Positions 8,189 to 17,784 of a DNA stretch of 41,323 nucleotides are shown piece after piece. The translations under genes were made by a program, and so were the position numbers. Positions within the stretch are counted from its first letter, which is position 1. Every line of letters starts with the position of its first letter. The notes below the pieces were generated by a model. That model saw nothing but the letters and a program-made list of their open reading frames with translations. It was not told where the DNA came from and searched no databases. Where the stretch lies: NCBI GenBank assembly GCA_018702695.1, contig JABIYR010000134.1:1-41323 (forward strand). Reading direction: 5' to 3'. The DNA comes from Nitrospina sp. (GTDB taxonomy: Bacteria; Nitrospinota; Nitrospinia; Nitrospinales; VA-1).

Positions 8189-10060
8189 ATGAGTGACTCC
8201 CTCGCAAATAAAAACCTAACATTATTGAAGCGACTCCATCCGTCGCTTTATACAATAATTGCACCTGCAAAAGTTTCCCTTTCTTATGAACCCATAATCT
8301 CTAAATCTGGAGCTTTATCTCTCAGTCACCGTGACTCAATGGGAGTGAAAAAACAGGTTTATAGTCTCTATGACCCAATCGCAGAGGCTTCTCGTCACCT
8401 AGAATCATTAGAAATTGAAAAATTCACCAACTTTATTGTTTTAGGTTTCGGTTTGGGGCATCAGGTTACGGAGTTAATCAAGAAAACATCCAGCCGTTCA
8501 AATATTTATATCTTCGAAAAAGATCCTGAACTTATAGCTTTAGCAATTCGTGAAATCGATTTGTCCAATATATTAAATCATTCTAGGGTCAAACTTTTTG
8601 TAGATGTTAAAACCCATTCGCTGGTTTCTTTGTTGGAAACCATTCAAACAGATTTCAGCCTAAATGAATATCGCGTCATTTCGCAAAAATCTTTGGTTGA
8701 TTTCAACCGTGAATATTATGGAAGTTTAAAGACCGAAATAGAGGCAATTTTTAAGAAGTCAGAAATCAATTTAAAAACCCAAGTGATCCACTCTAAGCAG
8801 TATTGCAAAAATATTTTTTCAAACCTCACCCGTTTTTTGGACAGTCCTGGCATTATTCAATTAAAAGAGGGATTGCCTGATATTCCGGTTGTCATATGTT
8901 CGGCCGGGCCTTCACTGGATAAGAATATTCAACTGCTTAAATCTTCACGAAACAAATTCTTTTTAGCCGCTGTCGGAACTGCTTTGAAACCACTTCTCCG
9001 TAATGGAATTAGACCGGATGTGGTTTTTTCGATAGATCCCGATGCTCTAACCATCAATTGTTTCGACCTTTCCAAAGACATCGATGACTATTGGCTGATA
9101 TTCAACAGTTCAGTTCCTGAATTAATTCCACAACTATTCCCTAAATGTAGATTGGCATTTGATTCCGAATACTATTTGGCCAAATGGTTTAAAAAATATT
9201 CTGAAGATAAAGGAGGTTTAGGAGACATTTTTTCCGTTGCTCATGCGGCGGTTCGATTTGCTCAATTTTTGGCTTGTTCACCGATCATTACTATAGGACA
9301 AGACTTATCTTTTAATCGCCAACAATTACATGCGCGTAATACTTTTTATTGTGACGGACTTATGGATAAGGTGTGTAAGTTAAAACCTTATTCCTATTGG
9401 GAAGATAAAAAGTTTAAAGTTTTTGGCGAAAACTTATCACCATCTCAGAATCTCTATGGGGTGAATACGGTCAGTACTCATGCGATGGAAAGTTATAATG
9501 ATATGTTCGCAAAAAGTTTTAATAACTCTCAATCAGTTATCAATGCCACCGAAGGGGGAGTACCCATTAAAGGGGTGCAAAACTTAACTTTGCGAGAAGC
9601 TATTTATAGTTACTGCCATGAACCGGTTACGCAACAGATAGATTCATTATTTGAGAGGGTTGAGCAAAAAAAAGAATGTTTTCAATCCTTAGATTTAGCG
9701 ACATCGGAGCAAGTTAATCAATTGCAGGATATTGCGGCAACACTCAATATTCTTAAAGATAAATACTTAGAGCCTGGGAAAACGACTTCACAAGAAAAGC
9801 ACGCTTTCATCGATGAGATGAGAAACCTGTATCAAATTATTTTAACTAATAGTGAAACGGCTCTGATCATTCAAGGCTATGAATTTGCTGGGTTTTCTAA
9901 TTGGTATCGTTCTAATAATAAAATATTAGGTGATAAAGAACGTTCGCTGGATAGTGATTTGCTCGAAGAGGAGTTTAAACGTGATCATGATTTTCTTGTT
10001 TTATTGATAGACGCAGTGGATGAGCTAATGATTAGGTTTAAGGAAATCATACCTGCATGA
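8189..10060 (+). CDS. Maf/DUF115 family protein (motility accessory factor-like, putative flagellin glycosyltransferase)
   Basis: VVICSAGPSLDKNIQLL, RNGIRPDVVFSIDPD, GQDLSF, and the overall 620-aa layout match DUF115 proteins. Confidence 0.8.
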   Translation: MSDSLANKNLTLLKRLHPSLYTIIAPAKVSLSYEPIISKSGALSLSHRDSMGVKKQVYSLYDPIAEASRHLESLEIEKFTNFIVLGFGLGHQVTELIKKTSSRSNIYIFEKDPELIALAIREIDLSNILNHSRVKLFVDVKTHSLVSLLETIQTDFSLNEYRVISQKSLVDFNREYYGSLKTEIEAIFKKSEINLKTQVIHSKQYCKNIFSNLTRFLDSPGIIQLKEGLPDIPVVICSAGPSLDKNIQLLKSSRNKFFLAAVGTALKPLLRNGIRPDVVFSIDPDALTINCFDLSKDIDDYWLIFNSSVPELIPQLFPKCRLAFDSEYYLAKWFKKYSEDKGGLGDIFSVAHAAVRFAQFLACSPIITIGQDLSFNRQQLHARNTFYCDGLMDKVCKLKPYSYWEDKKFKVFGENLSPSQNLYGVNTVSTHAMESYNDMFAKSFNNSQSVINATEGGVPIKGVQNLTLREAIYSYCHEPVTQQIDSLFERVEQKKECFQSLDLATSEQVNQLQDIAATLNILKDKYLEPGKTTSQEKHAFIDEMRNLYQIILTNSETALIIQGYEFAGFSNWYRSNNKILGDKERSLDSDLLEEEFKRDHDFLVLLIDAVDELMIRFKEIIPA

Positions 10061-10202
10061 TCAAAATTATTTATTGACCGACTTCATGATCTTGCCTCCC
10101 CCCTCCCCTTCAAAAATACTCATCTTTACATTCACGGTCTGTAATTAAATAAGACAGAATCAACCTAGAATTAATGAAGGTTAAAGTTTTCAGTGTTTTA
10201 AG

Positions 10203-10230
10203 TTGACATCAATAAAAAATAGATTATATT
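10203..10230 (+). promoter_or_regulatory. Predicted sigma70-type promoter for the small ORF
   Basis: TTGACA (10203-10208), 16 nt spacer, TATATT (10225-10230). Confidence 0.6.
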
Positions 10231-10276
10231 GTTTATACATCAATAATTCAAATAGTTAACAGAATTGGAGGCCAAA

Positions 10277-10447
10277 GTGGGCTCGAAATCAACCGATAAT
10301 CCTGTTGACAGTGAGGCGTTAGAAACTAAACGTGTTGCTGAGCAGGTCAAGGACTTTGAGGAAAAATTAAATGATGCAAATATGCATTTATACCGTCAAT
10401 TAAACTTAGAAAAATTTATCAATAAATTTAAAAAACAGGCTCGTTAA
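10277..10447 (+). CDS. Small charged protein (56 aa), function unknown
   Basis: ORF track starts at 10265 (TTG), but GTG at 10277 is preceded by GGAGG with 5-nt spacing (GGAGGCCAAAGTG). Product is helical and charged. Confidence 0.6.
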   Translation: MGSKSTDNPVDSEALETKRVAEQVKDFEEKLNDANMHLYRQLNLEKFINKFKKQAR

Positions 10448-10483
10448 TAAAAATAGTATTAGATCGGTCGGACAAATTTGTAC

Positions 10484-11149
10484 TTAGATCAAAACTTTTC
10501 CTACCTCTTTTTCTAAACCATAACCACTGCCAAACCATTTACCACGCAAAACTCCCTCTCTGTCGATCAATAAGGTCGAGGGTGTACCTTTTAACTGGTA
10601 ACTCTCAAATGTTTCAGCGCTAATTTTTTTCTGTTTTAAATAACCCAGGACCTGGTTTGAAATGAGCTTCTGATTTTTTATTGGAAATGATTCAAATTGC
10701 GGAAAATCCTTTGCAATGAACTTCTCAGTTTCCAATAAGTAATCTACAGGCTGATAGGGAGTAATTTTATCCCAAGCGATTGGAAAGGGTAGTCTGTAAT
10801 CCAGACGGTTATTGTTGAGTAGACCTCGGGTATTTAATACCTCCAGCGTTTCGCCAACGACCTCCCCTGTTTGAATTAATTTATTTAAATTTTCCAGGTT
10901 ATTATGATGAAAATCCTCAAATGCAGTTGCCAGTCCCCAGACTAGTAGCGGTGAATCTTTAAACTGATTGTGGACTTCAATGATCTCTGGAATGCCGTGC
11001 GTGAAGCAGCCGGGGCAATTAACCTGAAAGATATGTATAAGAATGGGTTTGCCAATTTCATGGCTGATATTAGTGGTGGGGCCTGTGACCCATTTTTCTA
11101 TTGCTAAATCAATTGCTGGCGAGTCAACTTGCGGCATAGGACTAGTCAT
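10484..11149 (-). CDS. Thioredoxin-fold protein, TlpA-like
   Basis: ILIHIFQVNCPGCFTHGIPEI (CPGC) and cis-Pro region GTPSTLLIDREGVLRGKWFG. Confidence 0.7.
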   Translation of the reverse strand: MTSPMPQVDSPAIDLAIEKWVTGPTTNISHEIGKPILIHIFQVNCPGCFTHGIPEIIEVHNQFKDSPLLVWGLATAFEDFHHNNLENLNKLIQTGEVVGETLEVLNTRGLLNNNRLDYRLPFPIAWDKITPYQPVDYLLETEKFIAKDFPQFESFPIKNQKLISNQVLGYLKQKKISAETFESYQLKGTPSTLLIDREGVLRGKWFGSGYGLEKEVGKVLI

Positions 11150-11948
11150 TAATAGTATTAATCAAACGGTTGATCATGGCCCTCAATTTATCAGGCGGAT
11201 TATTATTAAGTGCTTGCTCAAGAATATATATAGCTCGGCTTTTTTCCCCTTGGCTATTGTGAATGATGCCTAGCATAAAATACGATATAAAGCGTTTGTC
11301 GCCTTGCGCATAATTATCCAGTACTTTATGTAAATGAGAGATGGCCTTCGTATAATTTTTTAAGCGATAAAAAGCAGAACCTATACCAAATTGAATATTA
11401 TCTTTTAAAAAAGCTGGTGGATTTTGTTTATCCAGTTTGAAAAACAATTTAAGACTATCCTTGAACTTACCATTACGAAAATGATTCAAGGCTAAATTAT
11501 AATCCGAAACGGAGAAATTAATAGGAGGTTTGATCTCCATGATTGCTTTCAATCTATCCTGCGCACTGAGAAAACCAGTATTTGAACTCTCAATATCCTG
11601 TTCCATCTGTTTGATACGTTTTTGCTCGATTTCGATATCCTGACTGTAAGAAGAATCCATTTTATTGAGTTTTTGCTCCACATCACCCAAAGACTCAAGC
11701 ATCGCTCGTTCTTGACCTGTTAAGGAGGCGTGATTTGCAAATAGGATAGATATCTCTTCAGTCAAACCATCAAGGTGAGTTTGGTTTGCTCTTCTTTGGA
11801 TTAAAACGGTTTCGTCTGGCGGTTGCCAATAATACATCTCCTCAGCATTTATGGGCCAATCTGTTCTGTCTGGGGGTAAGTGACCGCTACAACCCACCCA
11901 AAAAAGGCTGATTAAACATAATAAAATATTTTTCTCTGCTGTTTTCAT
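11142..11948 (-). CDS. TPR-containing lipoprotein
   Basis: Signal peptide with lipobox (LFWVGCSG), central coiled coil, C-terminal TPR-like repeats. Confidence 0.7.
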   Translation of the reverse strand: MKTAEKNILLCLISLFWVGCSGHLPPDRTDWPINAEEMYYWQPPDETVLIQRRANQTHLDGLTEEISILFANHASLTGQERAMLESLGDVEQKLNKMDSSYSQDIEIEQKRIKQMEQDIESSNTGFLSAQDRLKAIMEIKPPINFSVSDYNLALNHFRNGKFKDSLKLFFKLDKQNPPAFLKDNIQFGIGSAFYRLKNYTKAISHLHKVLDNYAQGDKRFISYFMLGIIHNSQGEKSRAIYILEQALNNNPPDKLRAMINRLINTIND

Positions 11949-12029
11949 AGTCAGACGTTATATAATAATCTTAAAGCAAACTAACCACAGTCTATCTAAT
12001 TACCCCTTATTTATCAACTTATTAGCTAA

Positions 12030-12917
12030 ATGAAAAATTATTATACGGTTCTGGGTATCAGCCAAGGAGCCACAGACGAAGATATTAAAAAAGCTTATAG
12101 AAAATTGGCCATGCAATATCACCCCGATAGAAATGAAGGGGATAACAAAGCCGAAGAAAAGTTTAAAGAAGTGAGTGAAGCTTATGCCGTTTTGAGTGAT
12201 GCTAAAAAACGCGGCCAGTATGATCAATATGGTTCAGAAGGGTTTCATGAAAAATTTTCTCGCGATGATATTTTTCGCGATTTTGATATCAATGATATTT
12301 TAAGAGGTTTTGGTTCTGGCGGTGGAAACCCGTTTCAAGGGCAAGGAAACCCTTTTGGTGGCGGTTTTGGTGGTCCATTTGGGCAAGCACAACGTGAGGC
12401 GCCCATCCCGCCATTGAAGAAGGAACTCACCATCAGCTTTGAAGAGGCCGCATTAGGTTGCCAACGTTCCCTTTCGATATCCAGAAATGGCGTTGTTGAA
12501 GAAATTAAGGTGGTCGTTCCTCCCGGCATCACGCATGGGAAAGTTTTGCGTTTAAAAGGTAAAGGTCAGAGTGCTTTGTCTAGCAATCGACGTGGAGATT
12601 TGCACCTCCTCGTCAATGTTTATCCACACCCTTTATTTCGCCGTGAAGGCCGAGACATTATCGTGGATGCAGACATTAAATTGACTCAAGCTTTGTTGGG
12701 GGCAACCATAGAAGTCCAGACCATGAATGATATTAAGTCTGTTAAAATTCCCCCAGGAACACAGCATAATACCAAATTACGTCTGAAGGGGATGGGTATT
12801 GACTTTCCATCAGGCTTGCGTGGTGATCAATTGGTCCGAATTTTGGTTAAAATCCCTAAAAACCTGAGCGATGAGCAAATTCCTCATATTCAATTTTTGC
12901 AAGATACGGGTATTTGA
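12030..12917 (+). CDS. DnaJ-class co-chaperone, CbpA-like (no zinc finger)
   Basis: J-domain YHPDRN, G/F-rich linker, C-terminal DnaJ domains ([17 protein letters not shown]). Confidence 0.9.
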   Translation: MKNYYTVLGISQGATDEDIKKAYRKLAMQYHPDRNEGDNKAEEKFKEVSEAYAVLSDAKKRGQYDQYGSEGFHEKFSRDDIFRDFDINDILRGFGSGGGNPFQGQGNPFGGGFGGPFGQAQREAPIPPLKKELTISFEEAALGCQRSLSISRNGVVEEIKVVVPPGITHGKVLRLKGKGQSALSSNRRGDLHLLVNVYPHPLFRREGRDIIVDADIKLTQALLGATIEVQTMNDIKSVKIPPGTQHNTKLRLKGMGIDFPSGLRGDQLVRILVKIPKNLSDEQIPHIQFLQDTGI

Positions 12918-13008
12918 GAATTTACAGTTTCATTGTATATATTGAAACCTTTTGAAGCTGGTAAGCATCTTTAAATGAATTCGTATAATATTTAAGGGAG
13001 TTGTTATT

Positions 13009-13305
13009 GTGGCTAAGGTATATTTTAAGACAGATGATGTGACGCATCAGGTTGAGGATGGAACGCCTCTTATAGATTTCTGTGATGATGTGGGGGTTTC
13101 TTTATCTTTTGGCTGTACGGAAGGCACCTGCGGGGTTTGTGAAGTGACAATTGTCAAAGGTCGAGAAAATGTGTCGCGCATTACTGAAGAGGAAACAGAT
13201 TATTTGCTACCGGAAGACTTGGAAGAAGGAATGCGGTTGGGGTGTCAGGTGAAAATTCGTAAAGGGGACGTGACATTAAGTTGGAAGAAAAATAAAGTCA
13301 AGTGA
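13009..13305 (+). CDS. 2Fe-2S ferredoxin
   Basis: GCTEGTCGVCE plus distal Cys (MRLGCQVKI); GTG start with an upstream purine-rich SD. Confidence 0.88.
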   Translation: MAKVYFKTDDVTHQVEDGTPLIDFCDDVGVSLSFGCTEGTCGVCEVTIVKGRENVSRITEEETDYLLPEDLEEGMRLGCQVKIRKGDVTLSWKKNKVK

Positions 13306-13313
13306 AGCTCGCC

Positions 13314-15875
13314 TTATAGACCACTGTCCTTAATTTCGTCCCCTACTCGTTTAAGCATCCATTCTTTTATTTCTTCACCCAGTACCTTGAAGTCATTGTT
13401 CAGAGGTTGTGCAGAACAGATATGGCTCGCTAACTCGGCATTGCCCAGAGCATCGGTAAAATCTCCAGACTGCTGACAAGTTATTGATAGATTCCATAAA
13501 GCTTTTGCCTCGAGGTAGCGGTCTATATGTTTTTTCCCCAACGATCGGGCATGCCTAAAGCATATTTGAGATTTTTCAAACCGATCGATTTCTAAATAAG
13601 TATTGCCAAGACTTTCCAGTAATGAATACTCTATGGCATAAGTTGAAAACTTTCTAATTTTAGGCAAGCCACGTTCATAATACTCAATGGCTTTAGTAAA
13701 TTCCTTTAGATTATAATAATAATCACCCATCTTCTTAAGGATGATGCCCTGCCCTCTATTGTCACCCATTTTTTTTGCTAAATCTAAAGACGAATCCAAA
13801 CACTCAAGGGCTTTTTTATGTTTCCCCGTTTGCAGGTAACACACGGACAAGTTTTCCAGCGCTCCCATTTCTAATACCTTGAGATTTCCTTGACTGGCAA
13901 GAGTCTTAGCTTCTTTTAAATAGGTTATGGCAGATTGAAACTTTTTAACCGTGTTGCATAATATACCTAGGTCACTCAATAGTTGAGCCTGAAACTTTTT
14001 ATTGCTGGTGTTACGCGCCTTTTCTAAAGCCAGTTTATAGTATTGCTCGGAGTGTTCATAATCTTTCGCTTTGAAACACGCTTGCGCCAGTGAATCCAGC
14101 ATTTCCATTTCCTTATTGGCTTTTCCCTCTAATCGTACATACTCAAGAGCCTTAGTGAAACACTCTATAGCTCTTTCATAGTTGCCAACACTGAAACAAC
14201 ACTGACCTAATAAATCGAGTGCTTGCTTTTCATCTGAAACATGACCTAATTTGCGAGACAGGGTCTGAGCCTCTTCGAGATAGTCAATGGCTTTATCATA
14301 ATGGGCCATTGAATGCAGTTGAATTCCAAGAGATAAGAGGTTGTTTTTTTCCGCCTCCACATTTTCCGACTCTCTGGAAGCAGTGAGAGCCGACTCACTC
14401 CACTCGATGCATTCATCGGTTGAATGCCTCATCGGAATTAAAGCCCGGGCCTCTTTGCAATAATCGCCACAGAGTTTAGCAATTTTTGCATCCTCTTCAC
14501 TTTTTTGGGAGGACCATTTTTGACCGGCTTTAATATTAAACCAATCTTGATCGAATATATTCAGCGCGCTTTCTAAAGCGTCCTCATCATTTTCATACAA
14601 CTCATTGGCATTTTGAAGAATATCGAAATAATAAAAAGCCAGAGTTCGATAGGTGAGAATTCTTTCAGAAGGTCTGACTTCCGCTTTAACCAGTTGATGC
14701 AATAACTCGTGGAAATAATATCTATTGTTCACACTATCATGTTCGATGAACTTGAGTGAGACCAAGCGTTTAAGATGATCACAATCTCTGTCCCCGCATA
14801 CCGCGATAACCGCTTTCTCGTCAAAGGAACTGGAAAACAAAGCTAGTTTACGCAATACCGTTGCGGTTTCCTTTCGCATATCCCTGAAAATCACATTAAA
14901 AATAGGTTCTATATTCCTGTCAAGGATTTCCTTTTTGTTAGCATTTCCATCTAATTCCTCATCACCGCCCGACTTCAAAACGCGCTTTTCTTCACGTAGT
15001 TCCTTAACCAATGTGTCAACAGCTAGGTCCGGGTTAGATTGCAAATAAGAGCCAGCCAATGCAATGGCCATGGGGGAGTAGCCACATAGTTCATTAATTT
15101 CCGTAGCCCAGCGTTTTGCGTGCCCGGCGTAGAAAAAAAGCAACAGTTCTGCTTCATCGGGAAACAGTTCTTTCACCGGTTTGGCATAGGAACCGGGTAA
15201 TGATACTTTTTCCCTACTTGTAAATAGAATCAATACCGATTTGCCGACCAACAGTCGTTTTATTTGGCTGGCTTTGCTTGCATTATCAACCAGCATTAAT
15301 ACACGTTTGCCTTTTAATGCCGACACATATTCTTGCGCTAGTTTAGCCGGATCATTAGGAAGTGATTCTTTCGGAAAGAAAGCTCGCAAAACATGACCCA
15401 TTGCATGATTGACCGATAGAGGTCTATCTCCTCCACCGTTAAAATCAAAATAAAATTGCGCATCCGGGTATTTAGGTTTCAATTGATGAGCTAATTCTAA
15501 TGCCAAGGCAGTTTTACCATTTCCTCTATCACCATACAGACAGATAGGGCCACCTGTGTCCCAGCTTCTACCCATTACTTCCAGTAAAACATCTTTCCTA
15601 CCAAAAAAAGCGTTCAGCTTAGCGGGAAGTTGGTTTTTTGATAACGCTGGAAAACTTCTGGCATTTATCATGGATAGCTGGTTGAGCAAACTATTACCGG
15701 AACCAACTGATGCAGAGGAGGGAGAGGCACTAGAATTCGTAGTAAAACTTACTTCATTTTCAATGTTCGGATTATTGTTTGAGTCCAATTTGTCATTGTC
15801 TTGAGGTTTCCTTAGGATCAATACAAACCCTAAAACGACCACCAACAAAATTATAATGACTAAAGATAAATCCAT
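13314..15875 (-). CDS. Membrane-anchored STAND ATPase: N-terminal TM helix, NB-ARC-like P-loop NTPase, C-terminal TPR array
   Basis: N-term MDLSLVIIILLVVVLGFVLIL; Walker A YGDRGNGKTALA; Walker B KRVLMLVDNAS; GYSPMAIALAGSYL; many 36-40 aa TPR-like units. Confidence 0.82.
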   Translation of the reverse strand: MDLSLVIIILLVVVLGFVLILRKPQDNDKLDSNNNPNIENEVSFTTNSSASPSSASVGSGNSLLNQLSMINARSFPALSKNQLPAKLNAFFGRKDVLLEVMGRSWDTGGPICLYGDRGNGKTALALELAHQLKPKYPDAQFYFDFNGGGDRPLSVNHAMGHVLRAFFPKESLPNDPAKLAQEYVSALKGKRVLMLVDNASKASQIKRLLVGKSVLILFTSREKVSLPGSYAKPVKELFPDEAELLLFFYAGHAKRWATEINELCGYSPMAIALAGSYLQSNPDLAVDTLVKELREEKRVLKSGGDEELDGNANKKEILDRNIEPIFNVIFRDMRKETATVLRKLALFSSSFDEKAVIAVCGDRDCDHLKRLVSLKFIEHDSVNNRYYFHELLHQLVKAEVRPSERILTYRTLAFYYFDILQNANELYENDEDALESALNIFDQDWFNIKAGQKWSSQKSEEDAKIAKLCGDYCKEARALIPMRHSTDECIEWSESALTASRESENVEAEKNNLLSLGIQLHSMAHYDKAIDYLEEAQTLSRKLGHVSDEKQALDLLGQCCFSVGNYERAIECFTKALEYVRLEGKANKEMEMLDSLAQACFKAKDYEHSEQYYKLALEKARNTSNKKFQAQLLSDLGILCNTVKKFQSAITYLKEAKTLASQGNLKVLEMGALENLSVCYLQTGKHKKALECLDSSLDLAKKMGDNRGQGIILKKMGDYYYNLKEFTKAIEYYERGLPKIRKFSTYAIEYSLLESLGNTYLEIDRFEKSQICFRHARSLGKKHIDRYLEAKALWNLSITCQQSGDFTDALGNAELASHICSAQPLNNDFKVLGEEIKEWMLKRVGDEIKDSGL

Positions 15876-16147
15876 TTAATATCCTGAAAGTCCTTTTAGA
15901 TAAGTTGAAACCTAAATTGGATAGGACACAACTCTCCCAAATAACTAAGGGGTTAATTGTTTCATATGTTTACGATGTAAGAAGATTTTACCTCATTTAT
16001 TACCAAAAATTCAATGGATTATGACATTATTTTCAATAACGCCCTGGCTTTATTGGATTGTCGAAATTATGTTAAACCATTAATTTACTCATTCATTGAG
16101 ATGCCATAAACCCGAATTTAATTCGTAACAATGCTTAACTATCCAAC

Positions 16148-16176
16148 TTGACTTAACAAGAAGACTTACGTATATT
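16148..16176 (+). promoter_or_regulatory. Predicted sigma70-type promoter of the pyr operon
   Basis: TTGACT (16148-16153), 17 nt spacer, TATATT (16171-16176). Confidence 0.65.
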
Positions 16177-16187
16177 TGGTTAAATAA

Positions 16188-16222
16188 CTCTTTAAGATGG
16201 TTCTGTGAGACCATCAAGGGAA
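16188..16222 (+). promoter_or_regulatory. Predicted PyrR-binding loop in the pyr leader RNA
   Basis: CTCTTTAAGATGGTTCTGTGAGACCATCAAGGG: GATGGT/ACCATC hairpin with GTTCTGTGAGACC at the loop, flanked by CTTTAA and AAGGG. Resembles PyrR binding loops (GUCCnGnGAGGCU type). Confidence 0.7.
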
Positions 16223-16254
16223 AATTATATGACTTGTGTGAAAACTATTTTATT

Positions 16255-16297
16255 ACCTCCTTTTTCTGCCATTTTTGGCTGTAGGAGGTTTTTTTTT
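16255..16297 (+). terminator. Rho-independent terminator/attenuator upstream of pyrR
   Basis: ACCTCCT (16255-16261) pairs with AGGAGGT (16283-16289), inner GCC/GGC pairing, followed by a T-run to 16297. Confidence 0.8.
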
Positions 16298-16312
16298 GCC
16301 CGATTTTAAGAC

Positions 16313-16852
16313 ATGAAATCCACACTTTTAAATTCTAAAGATATTAGCCGCGCTGTTAATCGCATCTCTCACGAGATTTTGGAACGCAATCAAGGGGCTG
16401 AAAGTATCGCTTTAGTTGGAATTCGCACTCGTGGTGTGGCGTTTTCTCTGAGACTGAAAGAGAAAATTGCTGAAATTGAGGGTGTCTCGGTTGATCATGG
16501 TGTCTTGGATATCACCCTTTACAGAGATGATCTTGCGGCTGGAATACAAAAACCAGAATTAAAAAGGACTGATATTTCTTTTACTTTGGAAGGGAAACAT
16601 ATCGTTCTTTGCGATGATGTTTTGTTCACCGGTCGAACTATTCGTGCGGCCATTGATGCGCTCATGGATTTCGGTCGTCCCGCGTCTGTGCAATTAGCCG
16701 TTTTAATCGACCGTGGGCATCGTGAACTTCCCATCAGGCCCGACTATGTTGGCAAAAATATTCCAACAGACCGCTCGAAACGTGTTCAGGTTTTATTGAA
16801 TGAAGAAGATGGTGAAGATAAAGTTTTTATTCAGGAGCCAGATAACGGATGA
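16313..16852 (+). CDS. pyrR: Pyr operon attenuator protein / uracil phosphoribosyltransferase
   Basis: PRPP-binding motif [29 protein letters not shown]-like segment, start of the pyr operon. Confidence 0.93.
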   Translation: MKSTLLNSKDISRAVNRISHEILERNQGAESIALVGIRTRGVAFSLRLKEKIAEIEGVSVDHGVLDITLYRDDLAAGIQKPELKRTDISFTLEGKHIVLCDDVLFTGRTIRAAIDALMDFGRPASVQLAVLIDRGHRELPIRPDYVGKNIPTDRSKRVQVLLNEEDGEDKVFIQEPDNG

Positions 16853-17784
16853 GTCTATCCACAAAAAATATTTTGGGAGCAAAGGATTTAAATAAACAAG
16901 ATATTCAACAAATTCTTGATACCGCTGAATCCTTTAAGGAAATTTCTACCCGTTCGATTAAAAAAGTTCCTACCCTGCGTGGAAAAACTATCATCAATCT
17001 ATTCTTTGAGCCGAGTACCCGCACGCGAACCTCTTTCGAAATTGCTGGAAAGCGTTTGAGTGCCGATGTTATCAACATATCTGGCTCTACGAGTAGCACC
17101 GCTAAAGGCGAAAATCTGATTGATACGGCTCGGAACCTAGAAGCGATGAATCCGGATATATTGGTAGTGCGGCATAATTGTTCCGGTGCTTCAGCTCTGT
17201 TAACACAATTTATTAAATGTCCCATTATCAATGCTGGCGATGGAGCGCATGAGCACCCCAGCCAAGCTTTGCTCGACCTACTCACCATTCGCAGTCATAA
17301 GGGTGACTTGCAAGGGCTTAAAGTTGCGATAGTCGGTGACATCAGGCATAGCCGGGTGGCACGCTCTAATATTAAAGCTATGCAGACCATGGGCATGCAG
17401 GTTCGCGTTGTCGGGCCACCGCCACTCATACCTGTTGAACTGGAGCGTCTAGGTGTCGAAGTCAGCAGTGACCTCTCTAAATCGATTAAAGATGTCGATG
17501 TAATAATGGTTCTCCGTATTCAGCATGAACGGCAAAACCAAATGTTTTTATCGAGTCTGCGTGAATACTCGAATTATTTTTGTCTGACTGCTGAAATTCT
17601 GGCTCAGGCCCGCAAAGATGTCCTCATTGTTCACCCCGGCCCTGTAAACCGAGGTATCGAAATCAGTCTAGATGTGATGGAAGGCCCGCATTCTCTAATA
17701 TTAAATCAAGTCACCAATGGAGTTGCTATTCGTATGGCGCTTTTTTATTTATTGCTGGGAGAAAATAATGCCAACCCTAATTAA
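16849..17784 (+). CDS. pyrB: Aspartate carbamoyltransferase catalytic subunit
   Basis: [39 protein letters not shown]. Confidence 0.95.
   Translation: MSLSTKNILGAKDLNKQDIQQILDTAESFKEISTRSIKKVPTLRGKTIINLFFEPSTRTRTSFEIAGKRLSADVINISGSTSSTAKGENLIDTARNLEAMNPDILVVRHNCSGASALLTQFIKCPIINAGDGAHEHPSQALLDLLTIRSHKGDLQGLKVAIVGDIRHSRVARSNIKAMQTMGMQVRVVGPPPLIPVELERLGVEVSSDLSKSIKDVDVIMVLRIQHERQNQMFLSSLREYSNYFCLTAEILAQARKDVLIVHPGPVNRGIEISLDVMEGPHSLILNQVTNGVAIRMALFYLLLGENNANPN

Noticed and set aside
8131-8191. Direct repeat GATCAATG before the Maf gene
   Set aside because: Only 8 bp and two copies; expected by chance in AT-rich DNA.
13314-15875. Defence island hypothesis around the STAND ATPase
   Set aside because: Neighbours are ferredoxin and the pyr operon; no nuclease, RM, toxin or integrase genes adjacent. 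Kept only as an open possibility.
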